Assembly (NCBI GenBank): GCA_003956705.1
Contig: QZCP01000200.1
Location: forward strand, 1-64,000
Source: Brevipalpus yothersi
Lineage: Eukaryota > Arthropoda > Arachnida > Trombidiformes > Tenuipalpidae
DNA length: 64,000 nucleotides
Direction: 5' to 3'
Part shown: positions 22,797-35,093 of the stretch, one piece after another
How positions within the stretch are numbered: the first letter of the stretch is position 1
How the letters are laid out: each line of letters starts with the position of its first letter
Position numbers and translations under genes: made by a program
Notes under the pieces: generated by a model
The model's database searches: none
What the model saw: the letters and a program-made list of their open reading frames with translations, nothing else
What the model was told of the DNA's origin: nothing

Positions 22797-24296
22797 AATT
22801 CATCAATCGAAAGATCTGTTTCCAAAAAAATTAATTCAAATCATTTGATGAATTTTTTTTGCCAACATTATCATGAGGAAATGGTCGAAAATTTTGGCCA
22901 AATTTTTTCAGCACTTCAATCTTCACTCCTTTTCCTCTCAACTTTGTCATGCTTTTGTGACTATTCTTTTCTCACCTTCTTCTCTTCTCTTCATCTTCAT
23001 TCTGCCGCATCGATATTTCAATTCAAAAACATTGACCCAGGATGAAAAATTTTCTCTCTCTCTCTCTCTCTAAATGTGAAGAAAAATGATGTTCAATAGA
23101 GAAGATGATGATTTTGGCCAGTTTTTGTTCTATTATTCAGAAGCGATGAAAAAAAGAACTGTTATGTTCATCGCTTAAGGAGTAAATTATTTCAATACAA
23201 TATTATTTTGAGCAATTGAAGCGAAAATACATCTTTACTCATGAATGTTGAACAGATTTTTGTATCAGGAAGCTGTAATATATCCAAAATTTGTATAAGA
23301 TCTTGTTGAAATTTTCATCATCAAGAGGCGAACAAACTGTCGAATAACTGTGACGGAATATAAGGTTCGTCTATTTTGAATGAGAGTTCATTCCGTTCTC
23401 AAATTTTCTGATTATTAGGGAAATATACAGAGAACCTCAGAACAGTGCTCAAGAATAAGCTATTAATATTGGACAAATATGCTTAAAACTGTCCTTTAAC
23501 TCCACCAAAAGTACAAAAATTCGGTTCACTTCATCGATCTGACCATTTGAATTGCTATTCATCATGCTTAATATGCTTTCAATTCTAAATGCTAATGAAG
23601 CTTTCCCTAAACTTATAACTTCGATTGGAACGCAAGCCTAACTTGTTCATCGATTTTTTTATGAGCTATAGCCTTGAAAAAATTGTAGAAAATTGCGAAA
23701 TTTTCATATTATAGGGATTATCCTGTTATAAGTATAAATCCTTTTAATAAGGAAAATTTGACCTGAAACAAACCAAAATGGATGGTTCTTAATTAGATTT
23801 ACGGTGTGTATGAATAATGTTTTATATTTAACTGATCCTCAGGAGATCATAACGTATAACCATTCAATATCTTCTCAGGACATGAATTAATACTTAAATA
23901 TTCGATCACATTCTTATGATTCGAATAAACGATTTCAAAAAAAAATGTCCTCAAGACAGATTTAGATTCAGATTTTATTATTGTCACCAAATGAGCATCG
24001 AGCTCAGAGGGTGTCGATTGAAGTGAGCACGCAATCATAAGCTTCTAATGAATTCATAATTTTGGAAGCTAACGGTCCTAATAACTTGATTATCAATTTT
24101 TCGGTTGTTCAGATTGAAGTTTCTCGTTGGAACGTACACATATACATTCTATTTCAATCAGAATTGAATTGAATTGGAGGTTTTGCTTAGGCATCGTTTG
24201 AAACATGATAGAATCAACATCAATTTGGTGGATAGAAGAAGAAACCTTTTGATTAACAGAAAGGTTTTCAGATTTTTATTTTCAATTATTCAGTTT
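22797..24296. other. Intergenic region with short (CT)n tract
   Basis: About 1.5 kb; (CT)n at about 23053-23072. Open frames at 22845-23073 (+) and 23847-24038 (-) show no domain. No gene supported. Confidence 0.5.
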
Positions 24297-25070
24297 TTAA
24301 AGTACCTTAAGCTTTGATCCATACATTCTATTGGTCAAATATACAGTTTCACAAGCAATCAGAGCAAATGCTGAACATAGCAAGGGCTTAGGAATGCTTG
24401 GACAATCACAACTAATGAAATAGCTCAAATGATATAAATTCAGAGCAGCAAGAGCTAGTGAAATAAAATAAATTACATGTCTTAACCATCGGTATTTGGA
24501 TTTTCCTTCATCTGGAGTTATGAGAACATGATATTGATATTTTAGAGTCATTCGAAGAAGATCACAAGCTGGTAGAATAAAAAAGGCTGCTTTAATTTGG
24601 TCTAATTTAAGGATGAACCAAACAACCCATGCAATATAATTCAGATGGATAAATGAACAGATTGCATGAACTTTCGAATGATTTTGTATCAGCATGGCCA
24701 TAGGTGAAATGTTGTCTACCATTTTCATCACAATTAGAACTTGGGACATGTAAGTACCGGTAACTTTTCGAAATGGATCAACATCATCATCACAAGACCA
24801 ACTTTTTTCGAATTTAAATGCTCCCAGGAAAACAATTAAGCTAACACCGTAGAAACCGAACATGAAACCATTGAAGATTAGTAGATAAGGCTTGAGATTT
24901 AATTTGAGGTTTTTCAATCGAGGAGCAATTCCAAGAATAATTATACCCTGAAGAATCATCAACAGTATCATTATCAAAGGCTTGGATAGAAGCATCTGAT
25001 CAAATACAGCAGTACTCGTAGTATGAGGCACATCATTAATCAAGTAATCTTCACCCTGAATCCGATCCAT
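24297..25070 (-). CDS. ELO-family (fatty-acid elongase-like) membrane protein, copy A; histidine box missing
   Basis: A single open exon of 257 residues from ATG 25070. The frame is open further to 25172 without an ATG, so a 5' exon is possible. ELO features are the first membrane segment (SKPLIMILLMILQGIIILGI), then APRLKNLKLNLKPYLLIFNG, which matches the GPxLMxxRKPFxLxxxLxxYN region, a luminal FEKSWSCDD segment, and KMVDNISP in the place of the KxxDT motif. The catalytic HxxHH box, expected within SKVHAICSFIHLNYIAWVVW, is absent, as is the His of the later NxxxHxxMYxYY motif. The protein should span the ER membrane several times but is probably not an active elongase (inference). A near-identical inverted copy is at 55129-55902. 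Confidence 0.7.
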   Translation of the reverse strand: MDRIQGEDYLINDVPHTTSTAVFDQMLLSKPLIMILLMILQGIIILGIAPRLKNLKLNLKPYLLIFNGFMFGFYGVSLIVFLGAFKFEKSWSCDDDVDPFRKVTGTYMSQVLIVMKMVDNISPMAMLIQNHSKVHAICSFIHLNYIAWVVWFILKLDQIKAAFFILPACDLLRMTLKYQYHVLITPDEGKSKYRWLRHVIYFISLALAALNLYHLSYFISCDCPSIPKPLLCSAFALIACETVYLTNRMYGSKLKVL

Positions 25071-26000
25071 GACAGGAAGCAGTTGATATTTTCGAACAAA
25101 ATATTGAAAAACTTTGCTTGTAATGAATCGCACAAAGTTCGAAGGATCTTCGATAGATGAGTTGTTGTCCACATCAACTTGATTAGCTTAAACTAACTAA
25201 CTACTTGACGAAAAACTGATCTGATTAAAAGCAATTTGAATTCAATGTATGTTCGTGAGAGAGTTACTGTCCAGTTGTGGGATTGTTGTGGCCCAAGTTG
25301 AGTGATCAAAGAGGAGTGTTCAACTTGGTCCTGATCATGCTTAATAAAGTTTCCAAAAAAAATGATGTTTTAAGAATCAATTGGTACACTTGGGAATGTT
25401 GAGTTAATATTAATGAGTCTCACTTTGTTTTTCTCCTCATAAAAAGATTCTAATCAATTCGACTAGTTCTCACTTGTGAACCTAAAAACCCATCTCTTCA
25501 TTAAGTTTTCAGCTGAAATTTTCCCGCTTTATGATCCAACCTTCACACTACTTCAGGATGACTCGAATAACTGAAACAATTATCATGAGTTCTTCCCATA
25601 TCATAGATATTTCGTCTCCAGTTCATTCAAACTGTTGATTCTCATGAGCCTTCCTCATTTTACACTTTCATGCTCATTTGTATTCCATGATGACAAAAGG
25701 ATCGGATACTCATCAGTGACTCAAGCATCCTGACAGTGGTCATCTGAAATTCTTCAGATGCCACAATCTTCTAACAGCCTCCAATGTACTTTCTGTTGAA
25801 GCAAACAATGATCATCCTTGACACTCAATCAAAATAAATGACGATAAAAAGAGATAAGCTCTCAGTTGATGACAAAAATTGTCGTTGAAATTCGAATCGG
25901 ATAAAAATATAACAAGTTGTTTAATCTTTTATACTTATCATGTCTCTGTCATATCAGTATCATAGATCGCGAATTTCAGGCGTGATAAGGGTTGAATACT
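24297..26000 (-). repeat. Inverted duplication, left arm (ELO-like gene plus upstream 0.9 kb)
   Basis: Reverse-complementing this arm gives a sequence alignable base by base with about 54200-55902. Identity by eye is very high over 24300-25750, including the non-coding 25180-25720, and falls with small indels from about 25750 to about 26000. Homology stops at or just after the stop codon on the gene side. The right arm lies about 28 kb away in the opposite orientation. Confidence 0.9.
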
Positions 26001-27783
26001 GCTCGTATCTTGAAAAAATGCTTCTTCGTGGTGTGGAAAGTAGTAATCTGAGGAAGTCAATGTTCAGTAGGAAATATCTTTTTGTGTATTCAACAGATGA
26101 TCTTTCCCTCTTTTAGCCGAAATTTCGTCAAGCAGATATCCATTTTATTGATGATTTGGTATTGAAGAGTCAACCTCCTAGGATTTTCATCAGGTGAAAT
26201 AACATAAGATTTAAGCAAAGGAAATCTTGTGGAAATTCACTAAAATAGCTTGTAATCGAATAGAATGGATTCCTGAGATCTTCATAGATCTTCATAGATT
26301 GCATGCAATCCCATTGAACAATGAGACTTGAGAAAATCTCACCCCAGCTTTGGAAGCCTTGTTTTTCTAGAATTAAATTTAGAATATCTCACTCATGAGA
26401 ATCGTTGTTGTTTTATGTTCAATTTTTCTACCCAAATGTTTTCGCTTATCAGAGCTGTTTGAGCTCAAACAAGTGCATGTAAGCGTTGTACTGGAAGGCT
26501 TGAATAAGCACCGAATACTGGAATAAGTGATTAGAAATAAAGATCTTGAAAAATATTCAGCTGATAGTAGTGATGATTGATGTATGTTTACTTTGGAATT
26601 TTCTTTGTCAAGTAAATCCATAGTTTTTGCAATGAGTATACACATTTTGCGTGCTCAAGAGAGTGAGAAAGGATCAAAAGATGGTGGATGGTTGCATATT
26701 CATCTTAAGATTTGAATACTTCAACAACTATAATCATCTCTAAACATGTCTTATCTCTATATAGTCATTTGAAAAATTGAATAACTTTTTTTTCCAATTC
26801 TTTTGTAGGGTTGTAGGTTTTTCTTTCCAAGTAAAATAGAATTAAGACAACAATTAATCACATCATCAGATTCAAAAAAAGGAGGACACTCAATGAAATA
26901 TCACAATTTTATCATATTGAATGCGATAAAATTGTGGCGATTATTACAATATTTTTTACATATTACATCATTCCCCGTCAATACTGTGTTGCAAGGGTGA
27001 TCATCAGGAGAATCATCATTATTCGAACATTTTTTTTGGAGAAGCATCAACAGTTTATGCATCACTTGATAGGCTTGCTTGAAACTTTTCCATTCTGTTC
27101 TCTTTCTTGTTCATTCTTTTCCAATACTGAAACATCCAAATGAGATTGAAGAGAAGTTCCATTTCATCATTAAAATTGTCGACATCAGAACTGCTATCGG
27201 CTGGATGTCAAGATATGTTATCAACCCAATAAATCAGTGTATTCTCATTGAGGTGATAATGAGTAATGATGCTGATGAAGAAGTTCAATTATTTCAATGA
27301 GAGCACAGTTTCAATCTAAAAAGTGCAATCAATGTTCATTTGATCTGTTTTTGTTTTCAAGTTTTCTCTAGAATCAAGGACCAAAACAGCTTCCACTAAG
27401 CAAACAAATACAAGGGCGCAACTAAGATTAGTGTTCCTTGGAATTTTGAGGAAGTTTCTTGGCTCCATGGATACGCTTGAAGCAAGTTGATGATGATCAG
27501 AAGAGAGGGCAGGAATGAGACATTATTTCATCATAATTTCAGCATAGAGCCAAAATATAATCATTACTAGTATTGACGTCATTATTGTTGATTATTCTTA
27601 TGATTTTGAATTTTTTTTATCCCTCTTGAACATCATTCCCATGTGCCTCCAATGAACAGTGGACTTTTAGCCGTTCATCAACATCTTTTGCTCAACCCAT
27701 TAATGCCTATCAGTGGCTACAAGTTGATGCTGTGTGTGTTTGCTTCATTATATTGGATGGGATGCATTTTTGGGATGCAAATT

Positions 27784-27826
<43 letters not shown>

Positions 27827-27908
27827 NNNNNNNNNNNNNNNNNNNNNNNNNNNNNNNNNNNNNNNNNNNNNNNNNNNNNNNNNNNNNNNNNNNNNNNNNN
27901 NNNNNNNN

Positions 27909-27946
<38 letters not shown>

Positions 27947-28001
27947 TGATGAGATATTGAAGAAAAATGATGATGATGCATTGATGATGATTAGCTGAAA
28001 A
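26001..28001. other. Intergenic / 3' flank of CaMKI
   Basis: About 2 kb with no recognised gene. Open frames at 26379-26645, 26934-27143 and 27079-27300 have no domain. The right part, containing a GA tract with an N gap, would be the 3' UTR or flank of CaMKI on the minus strand. Confidence 0.5.
27785..27941. repeat. (GA)n microsatellite interrupted by an 82-base N gap
   Basis: GA repeats run from about 27785 to 27826 and from 27909 to about 27941, with N at 27827-27908. The same phase and polarity on both sides suggests one long GA tract that could not be assembled. Confidence 0.9.
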
Positions 28002-28226
28002 TCATGTCTTGTCAGCTATCGGAGTCTTTACTATGGTATGAGGGTGATCAGGAACCAGGGTGGCTGTGGAAGGAGTCTTGGTTTCTGGTAGAGTCTGATG
28101 AGGAGTATTGGAAATCGAATTATCGTTCTTATTCTCCGAATTTGGACTGACTTGATTGGGAAATTCATGTCCAGTCATGGCCAATTTTTTCATCTGACGA
28201 ATAACAGCGGCTGCATTGTATGCTTG
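28002..28226 (-). CDS. CaMKI: CaMKI exon 5 (calmodulin-binding end and tail)
   Basis: The acceptor ATCCACAG is followed by QAYNAAAVIRQMKKLAMTG, the counterpart of the KQAFNATAVVRHMRKL calmodulin-binding helix of vertebrate CaMK1. About 55 residues rich in Thr, Pro and Asn follow, then TGA at 28002-28004. Phase 0 fits the donor of the exon at 31010. Confidence 0.9.
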   Translation of the reverse strand, partial: QAYNAAAVIRQMKKLAMTGHEFPNQVSPNSENKNDNSISNTPHQTLPETKTPSTATLVPDHPHTIVKTPIADKT

Positions 28227-31200
28227 CTGTGGATGATTGATAATGTGAGAGGAGGGAAAGAAAAAGGAAGAAAAAAAACCAATTTTAGTTTTTGATTCAT
28301 AGATGTGTGTGAGTGGAAGAAGAATTCATGATTAAAAAATGGTTGAATGAGCTTGCATGATAGGTGTAAAGATTATTGAGCGACGGAATATGATGTGATG
28401 TGATGTGATAAAATTGGTGTAAAAAGAAGTGAAGATAAAATGAATGAGAAGAACGTCATCAGTACAACCATCAAGGAAATGATTTGAATTTTCCACGATA
28501 TTTTTAGGTTTCATTCTCCAATTCAACAGCTTGGAGACATAACCTTTTACCATAGCTATGGTAAAAAGCGAAAAGCTATAGCTTTCCACCTCATGATTTA
28601 GAATTCTCAATCAGTATGCTGGAGATATAATGAACTGGATTGACAGATTGCTCGTTCCATAACAAATATATTTGAAATACATGACAATTCAACAGTGTTT
28701 TGTTTACCGATTCACAACTATTTGTGATACAGTGTGTACACTCCTGTATTCTGATTTCAGTATTAATGCCTTTCTCTCTCTCTCTCTTCAATTAATCATC
28801 GATATGGGTACACAAAATTGCTCCAAAATTTTGCTTTTTTGCTCACTGAAAACCGAATTCAATTTCAAAGAGAATACATAATGAATGAAGAGAAAGTAAT
28901 CGAGCGGAATAGTCGTAAAAAAAGTATCGATAGAAGGATTATTGAAGCTGTATGTGAGATGTAGAGGCGGCAAAAAAAAGCTCGGAGAACAACTTGCAAA
29001 GAGATTGAAGGTTCGATTATTTCGAAAAAGAGAAAAGAGATTCCAGCTAAATAGACCAAATTAATGATAAGTATTTGTATTATGTGATCAGTGTATAATG
29101 AATATGTGTCTGTATGTGTGTGTGTGTGTGTATGTGAGAGAGAAAGAGAATCGCTTCAAGGCTCATGATTAGGTAGTGAATTAATTTGCCTAACAATTCA
29201 AGAGTCAAGACCCATATTAACAATGGAATAAAACACACACACCCACAGCCTATGGATAGAGTAATAGGGAAGGAAGTTGAGAATAGAAAATACTCTTGGA
29301 TACTCTGAAAATCATCATCAAAATGAAGAGAAGAAGGCAGATGAAGATAGAAGGAATTGAGCATGTAAATTGTACAAGTTATTCAAAAACACACACACGG
29401 TAACAACTAAGAGGAAATCTCACAATTCCAAATAGATTTACTTCAATTCCTCTTTTTCCTTTATTTACGACAAAAATACGAGCATCAAAAATAGTATTGT
29501 TGTTGGTAAAGAGAACGTATGGTGAAGAGAGGAGTAAAACTCGAAATGTATTCCCTCATGAATGATTAAATGATACAGATTAGTTGGAAAGAGTAGAATA
29601 AAGTAGCATAGAAGCAAGCAACAAACGAATGAGCAAGAGAGTAACCAAGAAAGTATGGAGAAAAAATGAGAGAAGGAAAAAAATGTTCTAAAGGAATAAT
29701 CAACGAATTAGATATGAGAGAAAAATAATCAGAACTCTCATGAGCATACTTTGTAATGTTCCATTCAGCATATGAAAATTTCTCATGAAAAATTTTCCAG
29801 TGTGAACAGATTAGATTGAGCTTTCTAATGAAATAATTCAACAATTTCGATTCCATGGGTAACTCGATTATGCATACCTAACTTGATGCCAAAATTTTGA
29901 ACATATAGTTGAAACGATATTATGATAAAGATAAAGTTTGTGGAGAAAAAATTGAAGAAAAAAGGTACAGAAAGAGGCTGAAAAATCCAAAAAAGACGAA
30001 AAGGAGAAGAAAGAGGCAAAAACTTCATCAAAAGGGTTACCTACACCATACTATGGAACTATCAGACGCTAAGGCATTAGAGAGAAGCGACAGGGCAGAA
30101 AGATAAAATGAGTTCTCCATAAGTATCATGCATGCTTATCAGAAAATTACATGGAACATCAGGTTGAGAAAACAGATCAAAATCAAGATTGGAGGGGAAA
30201 ATTTATTTCTTCTCCTTCTTCTACTTCTTCTATTCGATTTCTTGAGAAATGAAGAACGTGAGAAGAAAACAAGAGTGACAATAATATGTGAGATAGTTGA
30301 GAAGATAATTGAGTTTATTTTTCGTTTTATCTTCTTCGAATTTTTTCCTCCCCTGAAAAGATTCAAAAAAATTGCAACTAAGGAAGGAATAGATGAAAAA
30401 AAGAAGAGCTAGATATAGCCATTTCATCAGACACAATTGTTTGATTTTCAACTCCTACATTCTCATTCCTCTGGTAAAATGAATTCTGCTAGTATTATAC
30501 AGCTTGTAGAGCTTATAAACTATGAACTTTTAAATAATTGCCAAGATATAAGCTGTTTGTGTTCCCGTTCAGATATATAGATATATATATATATCAATAT
30601 TGGTACAATTTTCACGCATCGGAAGTTAGAGAAAATCATTGAAGAGTTTCAAGGGGGATAAAAAGCTTGAACCCTCAAGCTGAAGTGAAGAAAACTGATA
30701 AGAGAGCCACAATCGAGAGAAAAAAAAGACTCGAAAACTAATGAGCAAAGAAACGACATAAGTCATAACAAAATAACCTTGTTATAATTAGTTGGATTAG
30801 TGAAAATTGTAGCTATCATATAAATATTCATCTAGATGGTTAAGATGGCTCAAAGTGTGTGAAGGTTAAATCAATCAAGAATTTTTGGTTGAACTTCAAA
30901 ATAAAATCTAATACGAATGCTCAATTTCAACCATCCACAGTAAGAATAGAGAGAGAAAGAGAGAGGGCTAGTAGAGAAAACAGCAACCAAAGCCAACATT
31001 GCTACTTACTTTCCACTTTGATTTGGCGAAATTTTTCTTTAACTGCTCACTAACGGAACCATGGATATTCTTATCACTGGCAGCATTGCCGCTGATCCTA
31101 TTTGAGAAAAAAGAGAGAGAATAAAAAGAAACGAGATGAGCATGTTAAAAACAATGGCAACAAATAGAGCCCATAAAAAGGTAAAATTCAAAAAAGAATA

Positions 31201-31347
31201 AAATATCAATAAAAGAGAGAGAAAAAGAGAGAGAAAGAAAGAGAGACAGAGAGATGAGTATTTCGGGTTCAATTTCTTTTCTTTTCTGTGATCATCATCT
31301 TGACTTCTACTCTCTTTTCCAATACAATATTTTCAATCATCCGTTTC

Positions 31348-31437
<90 letters not shown>

Positions 31438-32488
31438 CTATTTCTCATTCCATGTTAGTACACTTCGCACACTTCAATGTGCAATACCTGCAAGCATTCT
31501 ACTATCTTATATTCCATACACAGTTTTTCACTTCAATACACATCCATAGGATATTCACTTTTTCTCCAATCTCACAGGAACCATTCTCATTTTCATTTGC
31601 CAATGAGGATAGACAACAACAACTCTTCTACCAACAGTAGTACTACTACTGATTGTTTTGTTTTTTTTTCTATTGCCTATGGTTAGAATAACAATGATGA
31701 TAACTTGCTTTCGTCTCTACTCTCCCAAATGAGAAGAAGACACTGACTGTGCTTGGAAAAATCTCGAGAATCAGTATACAGGGAACACATAAGGCTAACG
31801 AGGATCCACTTTCCACAGAGGAGAAAGAAAAATGTCCTCATTCCTTGGAGACAACCGAATAGACAGGCAAAAAGATGCTATGCTTTCATGCATGATAAGG
31901 GAAATGATAGACAAAGAATACATGAATAAAATTGAACCTCAAATTTTGTCAATCAAATGAGACGATAAAAAAGAGAACAAAATTCGGGAATAAGAACAAA
32001 GAGGGAACGGAGAAGATGAGATGAAGAAAAAATTCTCAAAACAATAAGGAGGATAAATTTTGATAAAATATTTCATCTTCATATATGCTAATATTCTGAG
32101 AAGCTTATGATCCGAAACGAATACCAGAGACCAAGCAGAAAAAACAGGGTAATAAGGAGGACATTTATACATATATATTCTTCATTTTAGCATGCATACA
32201 ATGTAAACAGTTGGTGATATTAAGAAGAGGATTATCTTGTTTCCAGAGAAAATAGAGAAGACTAAGAGCAATACTTCCGGTAAAAGGAAGTATCAAGAAA
32301 ATGGATGAGGATGAAGGGATAAAGAGTTGGTAACAGAGAATTTTATCTCGCTTTTTTCACTTCAACTATGAGTCCGAACAGGCAACATAGTGTGCTCAAA
32401 GTCAAATGAAAGTGTGTTATACATCGTAACATACCATCAATAGATGAGCTATATGGATCATGGTTATGGATTAACTGACCGTAAAAAC

Positions 32489-32538
<50 letters not shown>

Positions 32539-33145
32539 TTGATCTGATTTTTCATTCCACAGTAAATCACTTGGAATCTTTGATATGCTTCCCAGTGAGA
32601 ATTAGTGTCATATACTAGGCTTCCTCTTTTTTTCATCTTTCAGTCATGCTGACTGAGCTTACATGATACTGATATGTAATTTACTGCCACTGGAATCCAA
32701 TTTATGATCACATGGATTGGAAGACATGATTTTTCACTGGATCCAAGCCTTACTACTGAAAAGGTTCTCTCTCTCTTTCCCCTAAGCCCGGTAATTCAGT
32801 GACTTGGAATCAGCAAACACATTGAACTGATACTACAACTTATCGGAAGAAGAGGAGAACCAAAGAGAGAGAGAGAGAAAGAAAGAGCAAAGAATCTGGA
32901 GAAAAGAGTTTTGTGTATTAGAAGAAGAACAGAATAGTGTATCACAACAGAAGGATGCTGCATGGCTACAATGTTATATGTAGCTGGATAAAATAAGTTG
33001 TATCTTGACTGAGAATGCAACAATTCGATTATTGATCCCAGCCAAAATACAAGTTTAGCCCTATGTTTCGAAGAGAATCAATCTGAATAAGAAAGGAAGC
33101 AGAGAAAGAAAGAAGAAGAATAAGATAAAGTAGAATAGCTGACGA

Positions 33146-33177
<32 letters not shown>

Positions 33178-34785
33178 CGAAGAAAGCAAAAGTTATCGTA
33201 AACAGTTGACTATAAAAATAGGGTAGGAAAACGATGATCAAAGCATGGTATAGTCGAATGAACAGTTTTTGGTTCCACAATAAAGAGGAAAGATGCGTCC
33301 AGCATCTGTGAGAGACCAATTTTCAACTTCGGAATCTAGCTGAAAAGACATCCTGACCAATGGCTATTAATCATTGTCTCTTTCCAATACAAGAGAATGT
33401 ACAAAGTAAAACAAGTCATCTCTTGCTTCTATTTTTCTCCTTTCCTCATCAATATTGTTCCTTTCTATTCGTTTCCTCTCTCTTCCTCCAAACCATCGTT
33501 TCTCATATATGCCTTCATTGTTTATTGATAACATTTTCATTTGTTCCTTTGCTTCTTTCATCTTACTCTCTCTATTCCTCTCTTTTTGGTACCCAATATT
33601 CTAGACTTTGATCAGAGAGATAGATAGTAGTTGATCAATCAATCATAAGTATGAGAGAATGAATGTAGATGCCCAGTCACATGCATAAGTAAGACTCAGA
33701 GTAGCAAGTAGAACCCTGGAAAATGATTCCCAAAATCCTTTACATTTTACACATAGCACCCATAACCTTGAATGAAATCATATTCCCAATAATGAATGGA
33801 ATGATGAACAGTTACAGACAAATGGAAATCATTTGACAGTGTCTAGCAGCCCATATCTAGAATTAGCAATTCATGCTGGCCGTTTGACCTAATTTTTTTC
33901 TTCTCTCTGTCTCTCTCTCTCCACATTCATAAAATACATATTTACTCAATGAATGAGTGAATTAATGTTGTGATACATGAGAGATAATATATTTGTATGT
34001 GTGTATGATGCTCTAATATAAATGAGAATCAGTGAATACGGTAGTATTACGTGTGTGTGTGTAGAGAAAAACATTATAAAATAACCACTATTATTTGTAA
34101 TCACTTTTACTCATTGAATTTGAGGGCTCATTTTTCAGGGATCAATCTGATTAATCGTGATTCCATTTATTTCATATTTTAACCTTTGTTAAATCGTTTG
34201 ACTTCAATTTTCTCACACACATACACACTCATTGATCATGCATGCAAGTATGGCGATAATAATTTTTGTGAATGCATATAAAATTTTGTCATATGTATAC
34301 ACACAAATATGTATGGAAAGATGAATTTATGTCATGATTATCTCACATAAACATTTCAGATTGAATTTATTGACAAAATTTTGTGAGCAAATATATATTT
34401 CCATGTCTACGATATTGTACATCTAGAATGAGAAAAAAAATTCTCAAGCGTAAAAAGAAATCTGATTACGAAAACTTTCATCATTTTTTTCTTTCAACAT
34501 GGATACACCTTCAAAATTTTGATCCTTGTTTCATTTTCTTCATTTTTTCCACCTTTTCCCAGGTTTTTTCACTACTTCTAAGAGCAGAATATATCTCTCT
34601 CTTTTTTTCTTCCTCTTTCTTTTCCTCTATGTCACTTTCATGCATTCTTTGATGCGTGCTCATAAATCTGAGAAGCAATTTTGACAGCTCATTATCTGAA
34701 TATATGTACTATATATATTCCGAGAGTCTATGAGTAAGTCTATTGAGAAGAAGAGAGTAACCATGAGGGAATATCATGTCACCAG

Positions 34786-34839
<54 letters not shown>

Positions 34840-35062
34840 CTTATACGTTTATCTGGATCATTTCAAAGTGAAGAGAAGAGTGAAGAGGAGAGATGGAGAA
34901 GAATGATATTATACTCTAATGGGAGATGCAGAATAGCGTTAAGTGAAAAGGTAAAGAGTAAAAGGATCACCAAGTGTGTTTATATACAATGCATCGTTCA
35001 AAAACGAAATAAAGAAAAGATGAAAAGGAGAAAGCAAAAAGATGAGGAATACAAGAGGAAGA

Positions 35063-35093
<31 letters not shown>

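Noticed and set aside
26379..27300. Small frames between ELO-like copy A and CaMKI
   Set aside because: No recognisable protein features; lengths expected by chance in AT-rich DNA.
28332..30451. Several 60-95 codon frames inside CaMKI intron 4
   Set aside because: Low-complexity Lys/Arg/Glu or Phe/Leu/Ser composition from purine- or pyrimidine-rich DNA; none continues a known domain.
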